Part shown: one piece after another, positions 1-7,349 of the stretch
Position numbering within the stretch: the stretch's first letter is position 1
Layout: each line of letters opens with the position of its first letter
DNA from: Actinomycetota bacterium
GTDB taxonomy: Bacteria; Actinomycetota; Thermoleophilia; UBA2241
Direction of reading: 5' to 3'
Assembly (NCBI GenBank): GCA_003157715.1
Contig: PMKK01000234.1
Span: 5,089 to 20,190, forward strand
DNA length: 15,102 nucleotides
The notes under the pieces: generated by a model
Databases searched by the model: none
What the model saw: the letters and a program-made list of their open reading frames with translations, nothing else
What the model was told of the DNA's origin: nothing
Position numbers and translations under genes: made by a program

Positions 1-1
1 G

Positions 2-1738
2 CGGCGCTTCGCGCCGCCGCCCCTCTTCGCCACGGCCGTTGCGGTCGTCGCGGTCGTCGCCCTCGTCTTTGCCTGGCGACGCCTGTTCCTGGGCACCGAC
101 CTGAGCGACGAGGGCTTCTATGTGGCCGTGCCGTACCGCTTCGCGCTCGGCGCGCGACCCTTCGTCGACGAGATGAACATCCTGCAGACGGCCGCCCTGT
201 TCAGCGTGCCGTTCGTGAAGGTGTACCTGTGGCTCGCGGGCGGCGCGACCGGCATCGTGTTGTTCATGCGCCACCTCTACCTGCTGTGGACGCTCGTCGT
301 GGCCGCTGCCGTCTGCGCCGGGTTTCGTCGCGTCGTACGCTGGGAGCTGGCCCTGCTGGCCGGGCTGGTCTGCTGCACGCTTGTGATCGCCATGATCAGC
401 GACCTGAGCTACAACACGCTGGGCGCCGGCCTGCTCGTGATCGGCATGAGCCTGGGCGTCTGGGCGCTCAGCGGCGGTCGCGACCGCTTTCTGGTCGGCG
501 CCGGCGCGGCTCAGGCGCTGGCGGCGCTGGCCTACCCGACCCTGATCGTGGTGCTGCCGGCGGCGGCGGTCTGCCTGGCGCTCGTGACGGGCGGTCGCCG
601 CCGGCGGGCGCTCGGCGCCTGGGCCGCCGGGGCGCTCGCGACGCTCGCCGCCGAGGCGCTGCTGCTGGCGAGCTTCGGGGTCGGCAACGTCTTGCGCTGT
701 GTGCGTTACCAGCGCGCCGACTGGAGCCGGCTGAACTCGGGCGGCGGTCCGGCCAAGCTGTGGCACGTGGTCGGCGGAGCCACCGGCCACATCGCCCTGT
801 TTCCGCTGATCGTAGTGGGCGCCCTGGCCGTCCTGCTGGCCTACCGGCGCTGGCCGGCGGCACGCCTTGCGCTGGTGCTGGCGCCGCTGGCGCTCCTGCC
901 CTTTGGAGAGCAGCTCGTCTCGGGGGCGGATGGTTTTGCCGTCGTCTACGGGCTCGCGGCGCCGTACTTCTTCCTGTTCGTCGCCGCCGAGCACCGCGAG
1001 CAGGCGGCACGCCTGCTCGTCTGGGGCTACCTGCCGGCGCTGGCGGCCGGGCTGGTGACGGGCTACACCAGCACCGGAGGCTGGCTTTCCATGGACGTCG
1101 GACTGCTGCCGGCGATCGTCATGTCGGGCGTCTTCCTCGCCCTCGCCCTCTCGCCGCGCGGTGGCGAGCGCGCCGGGCTGCACCGGATCGTGCCGGTGGC
1201 CGCCCTGCTCGCCCTGAGCGGCATACTTGCCGTGACGGTCGTCTACGAGTATCAGTTCCTGCCGCGCGCGGTGCCGTACAGCAAGCTCACGGTCACTCTC
1301 CACGGCGGGCCGTACGCGGGCATCCGCACGACTCCCAGTCGCGCCGCCTACCTCATGCAGTTGCGCGCCGATCTGTCCCGGGTCGCGGCACCCTCGGACC
1401 GGGTGCTGTTCTTCTACCAGGTGCCCGCCTTCTATCTGTTCTGGCCGCACCGGGTGGCCACCAACTCGGTCTGGATCTCGAGCCCCAAGGGCCTCGACGT
1501 CAACGACGACCCCGGACCGCTGCCGCCGGCCACGCTGTCCTACTACCGCCGCGAGCAGGTCCTGCCCGATGTCGTCGTGCGGATCATCGGCACCGTCGGT
1601 CTCACCAGGCTGCAGTTGCGGCAGAGCTACTGTGGCGGGCTCGGCTACGACGTCGTGCTCGTGCGGCCCTCCTACGTGATCTTTCGTCGTCCGCCCGGCG
1701 CAGGCACGCCCGTGGTCGTCTCGCAGGCGGGGCGCTAG
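2..1738 (+). CDS. GT-C-type polytopic membrane glycosyltransferase-like protein, 5'-truncated by window edge
   Basis: The reading frame is open from base 2 with no stop, so the start lies upstream of the window. The GTG at 122 is internal: the codons before it encode a hydrophobic helix (about bases 20-85) and then GTDLSDEGFY (92-121), which resembles the acidic first extracytoplasmic loop of GT-C enzymes (PMT/ArnT/GT39-like), where an Asp/Glu pair is catalytic. About ten or more hydrophobic segments follow, then a less hydrophobic C-terminal region (from about base 1290) that probably faces outside. Such enzymes move a sugar from a polyprenyl-phosphate donor to an acceptor on the outer face of the membrane. 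The next gene starts 4 bp after the stop, so the two are probably co-transcribed. The membrane topology and the loop motif are visible; the GT-C assignment is a family-level inference, and substrate is unknown. An uncharacterised polytopic membrane protein is the alternative. Confidence 0.66.
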   Translation, partial: RRFAPPPLFATAVAVVAVVALVFAWRRLFLGTDLSDEGFYVAVPYRFALGARPFVDEMNILQTAALFSVPFVKVYLWLAGGATGIVLFMRHLYLLWTLVVAAAVCAGFRRVVRWELALLAGLVCCTLVIAMISDLSYNTLGAGLLVIGMSLGVWALSGGRDRFLVGAGAAQALAALAYPTLIVVLPAAAVCLALVTGGRRRRALGAWAAGALATLAAEALLLASFGVGNVLRCVRYQRADWSRLNSGGGPAKLWHVVGGATGHIALFPLIVVGALAVLLAYRRWPAARLALVLAPLALLPFGEQLVSGADGFAVVYGLAAPYFFLFVAAEHREQAARLLVWGYLPALAAGLVTGYTSTGGWLSMDVGLLPAIVMSGVFLALALSPRGGERAGLHRIVPVAALLALSGILAVTVVYEYQFLPRAVPYSKLTVTLHGGPYAGIRTTPSRAAYLMQLRADLSRVAAPSDRVLFFYQVPAFYLFWPHRVATNSVWISSPKGLDVNDDPGPLPPATLSYYRREQVLPDVVVRIIGTVGLTRLQLRQSYCGGLGYDVVLVRPSYVIFRRPPGAGTPVVVSQAGR

Positions 1739-1742
1739 ACTG

Positions 1743-2633
1743 ATGCCCATGACCGGCAGCGTGTTCATCACCGGCGGTTCGGGGTTTATCGGCCGCAACC
1801 TGATCGAGGCGCTCGGTGACGACCATGACATCCTGGCTCCGAGCCACGCCGAGCTCGAGCTGCTCGACGAAGAGGCGGTGGCGGCCTACCTGGGCCGCCA
1901 CGATGTCGACGTCGTCGTGCATTGCGCGGTGCGTCCGGGTCATCGTGCCGCGCGCGATCCGAGCCGGCAGCTCGAACGCAACCTGCGCATGTTCGCCGCC
2001 CTGGCGCGCTGCCGGGGACGCTACCGCCGGTTGATCTTCGTGAGCTCGGGCGCGGTCTACGACGAGCGGCACTACGGGCCCCGGCTGCCCGAGACGGACT
2101 TCGGCAGGCACGTGCCCATCGACGACCATGGTTTCTCGAAGTTCCTGTGCGCGGCCTACGCCGCGACCAGGCCCGATATCGTCGAGCTGCGCTGCTTCGG
2201 CGTGTTCGGCCGCTACGAGGACTACACCATCAGGTTCATCTCGAACGCGATCTGCAGGACGCTGTTCGACCTGCCGGTGACGCTGCGGCAGAATCGTCGC
2301 TTCGACTACGTGCCCGTCACTGACCTCGTGGGCGTGATCGAACGGTTCTTCACCAGCGACGTGCGCTACGACGCCTATAACGTGTCCGCGCCGCGCACCT
2401 GGGAGCTCCTCGATCTTGCGCGGCTCGTCGTGAGGCTGAGCGGCAAGGACCTGCCGATCGTCGTGGCCAACGAAGGCCTTGGCGTGGAGTACAGCGGCGA
2501 TGGTCGCCGGCTTCGCGAGGAGCTGCCCGAGTTTGCCTTCACGCCGCTCCACGAAGCCGTGGCGCGCCTGTACGAGTGGTATGCGCTTCGACGCGAGTCG
2601 ATCGACCGACGGTCTCTGCTGGTCGACAAGTGA
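1743..2633 (+). CDS. NAD(P)-dependent SDR-type sugar epimerase/dehydratase with His at the catalytic Tyr position
   Basis: The product is 296 aa, a usual length for an extended SDR. The N-terminal Rossmann motif is GGSGFIG (residues 11-17). The strand-5 motif is VSSGAVY (100-106). The active-site segment reads DDHGFSK (127-133), so His129 occupies the place of the Tyr in the YxxxK pair, while Lys133 is kept. The C-terminal half (RCFGVFGRYEDY onward) looks like a substrate domain. The enzyme probably acts in the cytoplasm on a nucleotide-linked sugar. The ATG at 1743 is chosen because AGGCGGGG lies 10 bp upstream; an ATG at 1749 is possible. It sits 4 bp after the GT-C gene and 7 bp before the ThDP-enzyme gene, which implies one operon. 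The fold is clear, but the reaction is not, and the His substitution may mean a reductase or non-classical mechanism. Confidence 0.85.
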   Translation: MPMTGSVFITGGSGFIGRNLIEALGDDHDILAPSHAELELLDEEAVAAYLGRHDVDVVVHCAVRPGHRAARDPSRQLERNLRMFAALARCRGRYRRLIFVSSGAVYDERHYGPRLPETDFGRHVPIDDHGFSKFLCAAYAATRPDIVELRCFGVFGRYEDYTIRFISNAICRTLFDLPVTLRQNRRFDYVPVTDLVGVIERFFTSDVRYDAYNVSAPRTWELLDLARLVVRLSGKDLPIVVANEGLGVEYSGDGRRLREELPEFAFTPLHEAVARLYEWYALRRESIDRRSLLVDK

Positions 2634-2640
2634 GGCACAG

Positions 2641-4503
2641 GTGATCAAGGTTTCCGAGTACATCGCCCGGCGCGTCGCGGAGCTGGGCGTCAGGCACGTG
2701 TTCATGGTCACCGGCGGCGGCGCCATGCATCTCGACGACTCGTTCGGGCGGCGCGCCGATCTGAAGCTCGTGTTCTGCCACCACGAGCAGGCCTGCGCGA
2801 TCGCCGCCGAAGGGTACGCCCGCGTCACGGGGCGCCCCGGCGTGGTGTGCGTGACGAGCGGGCCCGGAGGGACCAACGCCGTGACGGGAGTGCTCGGGCA
2901 GTGGCACGACTCGGTGCCGGCCCTGTACCTCTCCGGCCAGGTGCGCTCCGACACGACGGTGGCGCTGAGCGGCCTGCCGCTGCGTCAGCTCGGCGATCAG
3001 GAAGCACCGATCGTCGAGGTGGTGCGTCCCATCACGAAGTATGCCGCCATGGTAGTCGAGCCGGCCAGCATCGGCTTTCATTTCGATGCCGCGAGCACCC
3101 TCATGACGAGCGGCCGGCCCGGGCCGGTCTGGCTCGACGTGCCGGTCGACGTTCAGGGTGCTCTGGTCGACGAGGCCGACATCGAACGCGGGCGGCACGC
3201 CGCGCCGCCGGTGAGCGATCCGGACGCGGAGTTCGATCGCGATCTCGTGCGCGGGCAGATCGCGGAGCTCGTGGAGCGCCTCGGGCACGCCGCGCGGCCT
3301 GTGCTGCTGGCCGGCAGCGGCGTGCGCACGGCAGGGGCGGTCGACGAACTGCTCGGTGTGGTGTCGCAGCTCGCCGCTCCCGCCGTGACCGCCTGGAATG
3401 CCCACGATCTCTTGTGGGAGGACCACCCACTGTACGCCGGGCGGCCGGGAACAGTCGGCGATCGCGCCGGCAACTTCGCGGTGCAGAACGCCGACCTGTT
3501 GCTCAGCGTCGGCTGCCGGTTGAACATCCGCCAGATCGGCTACGAGCGCCGTGCCTTCGCCCCCCAGGCGTTCAAGGCCGTCGTCGACATCGACGCGCTC
3601 GAGCTGCGCAAGCCGACGGTCTCGCCGGACCTCGCCGTGCACAGCGACGCGCGGTTCTTCCTGGAAGAGCTGGCGCATGCTCTGCGGGAGCGCTGGGGTA
3701 TCACGCGCGAAAAGGGGCCGCGCTGGGACGAGTGGGTGGCCTGGTGCACGGCGCGGCGGCGGCGCTACCCGGTCGTGCTGCCCGCTTACCGGGTCGTCGA
3801 TACGCCCGTGAACCCCTACGTCTTCGTCGACGAGCTGTCGGATCGGCTCGAAGGCGACGAGATCGTCGTGTGCGCCAATGGCGCCGCCTGCGTCGTCGGT
3901 TTTCAGGTGCTGCGCGTGCGGCGCGGTCAGCGGCTGATCGCTAATTCTGGCACCGCCGGCATGGGGTACGACTTGCCGGCCGCCATCGGCGCCTGCTTTG
4001 CTTCAGGGGGCAAGCGGGTGGTCTGCCTGGCCGGCGACGGCAGCATCCAGATGAATCTGCAGGAGCTGCAGACCATCGCTTACCATCGTCTGCCGGTCAA
4101 GATCTTCGTCTTCGGCAACTCGGGGTATCTGTCGATCCGCCAGACGCAGGACAACCTGTTCGAAGGCCATCGCGTCGGCGAGAGCGCCGACACCGGCGTG
4201 TCGATTCCGGACATGGTCGCGGTGGCGCGAGCCTACGGTCTTGCCGCATGCCGGGTCGACTCGCACGCTGGACTGGCCCAGGCGATCAGCGCTACGCTGG
4301 CCGTCGACGGCCCGGCGCTTTGCGACGTCGTGATGTCCCCGGAGCAGCAGTTCGCCCCCAAGGTGTCCGCCGAGAGACTCGCCGACGGACGCATCGTCTC
4401 CAAGCCGCTCGAGGACATGTGGCCGTTTCTGGAGCGTTTCGAGTTTTCCGCCAATATGTTCGCGGGGGCGCAGCCGCCGCGGCCGCCGGGCACCGGCGGC
4501 TAA
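2641..4503 (+). CDS. ThDP-dependent acetolactate synthase-like enzyme, probably in sugar biosynthesis
   Basis: The product is 620 aa. It has the three-part architecture of the acetolactate synthase/pyruvate decarboxylase family. The N-terminal Pyr domain carries the ThDP-activating Glu49 in FCHHEQACAIAAEGYAR, followed by TSGPGGTN. A central TPP_enzyme_M domain lies at about residues 210-350. The C-terminal PP domain has the cofactor motif GDGS (465-468), ending with GNSGY in place of the usual NN. Family members decarboxylate a 2-oxo acid and transfer the acyl carbanion to a carbonyl acceptor. The frame is open upstream to 2479, but the GTG at 2641 has GAGG 5 bp before it and starts directly with the Pyr domain (IKVSEYIARRV). 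The C-terminus ends in a PLEDMWPFLERFEF segment. Neighbours (epimerase, aldolase, HAD) argue for a role in an unusual sugar, as with YerE of yersiniose synthesis, and not in valine synthesis: no ilvN or ilvC is adjacent. Fold certain, substrate unknown. Confidence 0.88.
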   Translation: MIKVSEYIARRVAELGVRHVFMVTGGGAMHLDDSFGRRADLKLVFCHHEQACAIAAEGYARVTGRPGVVCVTSGPGGTNAVTGVLGQWHDSVPALYLSGQVRSDTTVALSGLPLRQLGDQEAPIVEVVRPITKYAAMVVEPASIGFHFDAASTLMTSGRPGPVWLDVPVDVQGALVDEADIERGRHAAPPVSDPDAEFDRDLVRGQIAELVERLGHAARPVLLAGSGVRTAGAVDELLGVVSQLAAPAVTAWNAHDLLWEDHPLYAGRPGTVGDRAGNFAVQNADLLLSVGCRLNIRQIGYERRAFAPQAFKAVVDIDALELRKPTVSPDLAVHSDARFFLEELAHALRERWGITREKGPRWDEWVAWCTARRRRYPVVLPAYRVVDTPVNPYVFVDELSDRLEGDEIVVCANGAACVVGFQVLRVRRGQRLIANSGTAGMGYDLPAAIGACFASGGKRVVCLAGDGSIQMNLQELQTIAYHRLPVKIFVFGNSGYLSIRQTQDNLFEGHRVGESADTGVSIPDMVAVARAYGLAACRVDSHAGLAQAISATLAVDGPALCDVVMSPEQQFAPKVSAERLADGRIVSKPLEDMWPFLERFEFSANMFAGAQPPRPPGTGG

Positions 4504-4521
4504 GAGAGAGGGGCCGATGGG

Positions 4522-5337
4522 ATGAACGCACTCGAGCGCCGCATGGTCGAAGCTCTGGACGACCTGCGCGAGAACCATCACGTCACGGGCGTGAAAGCCG
4601 AGTTCGAGGCCGAGGGGACGCGCCTCGAAGAGGCCTTGCGCCTCAAAGAGGTCGTCTCGCATGCCGGTCTGGGGCTCACCATCAAGATCGGCGGTTGCGA
4701 GGCCGTGCGCGACATGTACGAGGCTCGCGTGATCGGCGTGCAGCGCGTCGTGGGGCCTATGGTCGAATCGCCGCACGCGCTGCGCAAGTTTCTCGCCGCG
4801 GTACGCATGGCGTTCCCCGACGATGAGCGCCAGGACGTCGAGTTCTGCGTGAACGTCGAGACCGTCACCGGACACGAGAAGTTCGCCGAGATGGTCGCGC
4901 TGCCGGAGATCGGTGAGCTCGACGGCGTCGTCCTCGGCCGCGTCGACATGGCCGGCTCGCTGGGGCTGAGTCGCGAGGACATCAACGAGCCGGTGATCTT
5001 CGACATGGCCTGCGACCTGTTCACTCAGGCGAAGGCCGCGGGGCTGGCCTGCGCGATGGGCGGCGGCGTCTCGGCGAGCACGCTGCCCTTCATGCGCAAC
5101 CTGCCCGCGGGCTGCCTCGACCGCTACGAGACGCGCAAGGTCATCTTCGAGTGCCCCGCGGCGCTCGAGAACGACGCCGACGCGGGCATCCTCAAGGCCG
5201 TCGGCTTTGAGCTCATGTGGCTGAAGAACAAACGCGACTTCTACAACGCGATCTCCATCGAGGACGCCGTGCGGCTCGAGATGCTGCAGTCGCGCTACGA
5301 CATGCTGATCGAGGCGGCCGGTGGCATCTACGGATGA
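4522..5337 (+). CDS. HpcH/HpaI aldolase / citrate lyase beta-family protein
   Basis: The product is 271 aa, close to the family norm. The TIM-barrel motifs are recognisable: VVGPMVES (76-83), the metal-ligand Glu113 in CVNVETVTG, and Asp142 in GVVLGRVDMAGSLG. In the family, this Glu/Asp pair holds a divalent metal that binds a pyruvate-type enolate for aldol addition or cleavage. The motif here reads GRVD, unlike the GPAD of HpaI, which points to a subfamily nearer CitE-like proteins. The ATG at 4522 has GAGAGGGG 8 bp upstream, and the gene starts 18 bp after the ThDP-enzyme stop. Its 3' end overlaps the HAD gene by 17 bp. A 2-oxo-acid substrate shared with the ThDP enzyme is a plausible link; the real substrate is unknown. 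Confidence 0.82.
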   Translation: MNALERRMVEALDDLRENHHVTGVKAEFEAEGTRLEEALRLKEVVSHAGLGLTIKIGGCEAVRDMYEARVIGVQRVVGPMVESPHALRKFLAAVRMAFPDDERQDVEFCVNVETVTGHEKFAEMVALPEIGELDGVVLGRVDMAGSLGLSREDINEPVIFDMACDLFTQAKAAGLACAMGGGVSASTLPFMRNLPAGCLDRYETRKVIFECPAALENDADAGILKAVGFELMWLKNKRDFYNAISIEDAVRLEMLQSRYDMLIEAAGGIYG

Positions 5338-6145
5338 CGCCGCGTGGCGCGGGCGGCGGCAGCCGCCCGCGCCACGCGCACGACCGCTGCGAGCCGTCGC
5401 CTTCGACCTCGACGGCACTCTCTATCTCGGCCATGAGGTCGTGCCCGGCGCGCCCCGGATCGTGCGCGACATCCGCGAGAGTGGCCTCAGAGCCCTCTTC
5501 CTGACGAACTCGACGACCGCCGACGCGACGCAGCTGGCCGATCGTCTCGCGAAGCTTGGCATCGCGGCGGTGACCGACGAGATCTATTCGTCGGCCACCG
5601 CCACCGCTCGCTATGTCGCTGAGCGCGGCTATGAGGTGGCCTACATCGTCGGCTCCCCGGGTCTTCGCGGCGAGGTCGCGTCACGCGGAGTGCGCCTGAC
5701 CGACAGGGGGAGTGAAGCGCAGGCGCTGGTGGTCGGTTACGTACCTGGGTTCGACGCAGCGACGCTGCCCGACGACTTTCGGCCCGACTGCGAGTTCGTG
5801 GCCGCCAATCTCGATGTCGACTACCCGGTGGAAGGCGGTGCGCGCTTGCCGGGTTGCCGGCAGACGGTCGAGCGCGTGGCGGCTCGCCTTGGCCGCGGCC
5901 ACGACGTCGTCGTCGGCAAGCCGGGGACCTACCTGCTGGAGTGCGTCGAGCGCGACCTCGGCCTGACGGCCGGTGAGATCGTCGTCGTGGGTGACAATGC
6001 GACAAGCGACGTCGCCATGGCAGACGCGGCCGGCTGCCGCTCCATCCTGATCGCGCCGCGGTCGGAGGCCGACGGCGCCGCGAGCGTCACCATCGACCGC
6101 CTCACCGACCTGCCGGCGGCGCTCAGCGCTCTGGTCGGATCGTGA
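5321..6145 (+). CDS. HAD-IIA (NagD-like) phosphatase
   Basis: The product is 274 aa. HAD motif I is DLDGT with the nucleophile Asp29 and the acid/base Asp31; motif II is LFLTNST (Thr62); motif III is Lys200 in VVGKPGTY; motif IV is GDNATSD (224-230). The large insertion between motifs II and III is a C2-type cap, as in NagD and 4-nitrophenylphosphatase/phosphoglycolate phosphatase proteins. The enzyme should remove phosphate from a small cytoplasmic metabolite. The GTG at 5321 has GAGG 6 bp upstream and lies inside the end of the aldolase gene, giving a 17-bp overlap and likely translational coupling. The first 23 residues are Pro/Arg-rich and precede the fold. Context suggests it dephosphorylates an intermediate made by the aldolase or ThDP enzyme; a general housekeeping phosphatase is the alternative. 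Confidence 0.85.
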   Translation: MASTDDAAWRGRRQPPAPRARPLRAVAFDLDGTLYLGHEVVPGAPRIVRDIRESGLRALFLTNSTTADATQLADRLAKLGIAAVTDEIYSSATATARYVAERGYEVAYIVGSPGLRGEVASRGVRLTDRGSEAQALVVGYVPGFDAATLPDDFRPDCEFVAANLDVDYPVEGGARLPGCRQTVERVAARLGRGHDVVVGKPGTYLLECVERDLGLTAGEIVVVGDNATSDVAMADAAGCRSILIAPRSEADGAASVTIDRLTDLPAALSALVGS

Positions 6146-6236
6146 GACACACATCGGGCGGAAGAGAGGCGCCCTCGGCCGGTGCCGGCCGGCTTGCCGG
6201 AGGCTCGCCCACCCAGCCTGTAGTATCCTTCTGTCC
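6146..6236 (+). other. 91-bp intergenic region before ispG
   Basis: This is the widest gap in the plus-strand block. It holds a GC palindrome GCCGGCCGGC at 6184-6193 within a run of CCGG units, and then the -10-like box described separately. No T-run follows the palindrome, so an intrinsic terminator is not supported. No small ORF with a good ribosome binding site was seen. Confidence 0.5.
6221..6226 (+). promoter_or_regulatory. Candidate -10 box (TAGTAT) for a leaderless ispG transcript
   Basis: TAGTAT fits TANNNT and ends 10 bp before the ispG ATG. A start of transcription 6-9 bp downstream would fall almost on the ATG. There is no Shine-Dalgarno sequence between the box and the ATG (CCTTCTGTCC). 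The nearest -35-like hexamer, TTGCCG at 6194-6199, is 21 bp away, which is too far to be a good match. Leaderless mRNAs are common in actinobacteria; that this is one is an inference. Confidence 0.45.
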
Positions 6237-7349
6237 ATGACCGACACAAGGCAGATCCACGTCGGCGGGGTCGCGATCGGGGGCGGCGCGCCGGTCGTGG
6301 TGCAGTCCATGACCAGCACGCCCGCCGGCGACGCGCGAGCGACACTCGAGCAGATCCGGGCGCTGGCGGCGGCAGGCAGCGAGCTCGTGCGTGTGTCGTT
6401 GCCCTCCGCGGCCGACACTGAGGCCTTCGCCGAGGTCGTTCGTCACGCCCCGGTGCCGATCATCGCCGACATCCACTTCGATTGGCGGCTGGCCATTGCC
6501 GCGCTCGAACGCGGCGCGGCCGGCGTGCGCATCAACCCCGGCACGATCGGCAGCGACGCTCATGTGCGCGAGATCGTGAGCGCGGCGGCCGAGCACGGCG
6601 CCGCCATCCGTGTAGGAGTGAACTCCGGTTCGCTGCCGAGAGAGCTTCGCGACCTGGCGACCCGCAAGCCGAGCGACGCTCTGGTCGAGGCCGCCCTTCG
6701 TCACGCGGCACGGTTCGAAGAGTGGGGCTTCTTCGACTACAAACTGTCGGTGAAGAGCTCGAGCGTCCCCGACACGATCACCGCCTACCGGGCGCTCGCA
6801 CGGCGCAGTGCCGCGCCGCTGCACGTGGGCGTCACCGAAGCCGGTACGGTGTGGTCCGGCACGATCAAGAGCGCCGTCGGCATCGGGGCGCTGCTCTGCG
6901 ACGGTATCGGCGACACCGTGCGGGTCTCGCTGACCGGCGACCCGGTCGAAGAGGTGCGGGTCGCCTGGGCCATCCTCGAGGCGCTCGAACTGCGCCGCCG
7001 GGGACCCAACCTGATCTCGTGCCCCACTTGCGGGCGCACCGAGATCGACCTCGTCGCCCTGGCAGGCGCGGTCGAAGAGCGCCTGCGCTCGTACTCGGCG
7101 CCGATCAGCGTGGCCGTCATGGGTTGTCGCGTGAACGGCCCCGAAGAGGCTCGTCACGCCGACTTCGGCATCGCCGGCGGCAGGGGAGAGGGCGTGGTGT
7201 TCGCGCACGGGGCCAAGGTGGCGACGGCAGCCGAGGATGAGCTTGTCGAGACCCTCTTCGAACGGATCGACGCCGAGCTCGGCCGCCCGGCCGCCGCGCC
7301 GCCGTCTCGTGCCGGGCTCGGCCGCCGCGGCGAGGAGCAGGCGTCGTGA
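6237..7349 (+). CDS. ispG: 4-hydroxy-3-methylbut-2-en-1-yl diphosphate synthase (MEP pathway)
   Basis: The enzyme converts 2-C-methyl-D-erythritol 2,4-cyclodiphosphate to HMBPP, the penultimate step of the MEP isoprenoid pathway, using a [4Fe-4S] cluster. The product is 370 aa, against 372 for E. coli IspG. The N-terminal barrel shows VQSMTSTPAGD, ADIHFDWRLA and GVRINPGTIG. The cluster ligands are visible: Cys262 and Cys265 in CPTCGRTEID, and Cys297 in GCRVNGPEEA, with Glu304 as the probable fourth ligand. The ATG at 6237 starts the normal N-terminus (MTDTRQIHVGGVAIGG) and has no Shine-Dalgarno sequence. The stop overlaps the start of the next gene (GTGA), so a glycoside hydrolase is translationally coupled to it. 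In many bacteria ispG is near dxr, rseP and proS; here only proS is near, 6.6 kb away. Confidence 0.96.
   Translation: MTDTRQIHVGGVAIGGGAPVVVQSMTSTPAGDARATLEQIRALAAAGSELVRVSLPSAADTEAFAEVVRHAPVPIIADIHFDWRLAIAALERGAAGVRINPGTIGSDAHVREIVSAAAEHGAAIRVGVNSGSLPRELRDLATRKPSDALVEAALRHAARFEEWGFFDYKLSVKSSSVPDTITAYRALARRSAAPLHVGVTEAGTVWSGTIKSAVGIGALLCDGIGDTVRVSLTGDPVEEVRVAWAILEALELRRRGPNLISCPTCGRTEIDLVALAGAVEERLRSYSAPISVAVMGCRVNGPEEARHADFGIAGGRGEGVVFAHGAKVATAAEDELVETLFERIDAELGRPAAAPPSRAGLGRRGEEQAS

Noticed and set aside
41..58. Tandem 9-bp duplication (GCGGTCGTC twice)
   Set aside because: It encodes part of a Val/Ala transmembrane helix in the GT-C protein, where short codon repeats are expected.
2479..2640. 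N-terminal extension of the ThDP enzyme beginning at 2479
   Set aside because: It would overlap most of the end of the epimerase gene; the GTG at 2641 has a good GAGG site and begins at the Pyr domain.
1602..2954. Long minus-strand open frame opposite the epimerase and ThDP-enzyme genes
   Set aside because: It spans two well-supported plus-strand genes, has no recognisable fold or ribosome site, and is a by-product of high GC content.
4003..5418. Long minus-strand open frame opposite the ThDP-enzyme, aldolase and HAD genes
   Set aside because: Low-complexity His/Asp/Arg composition and complete overlap with three recognised genes mark it as a shadow frame.
6184..6200. CCGG-rich palindrome as an intrinsic terminator after the HAD gene
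   Set aside because: No T-run follows, and such GC palindromes are frequent by chance in DNA of this composition.
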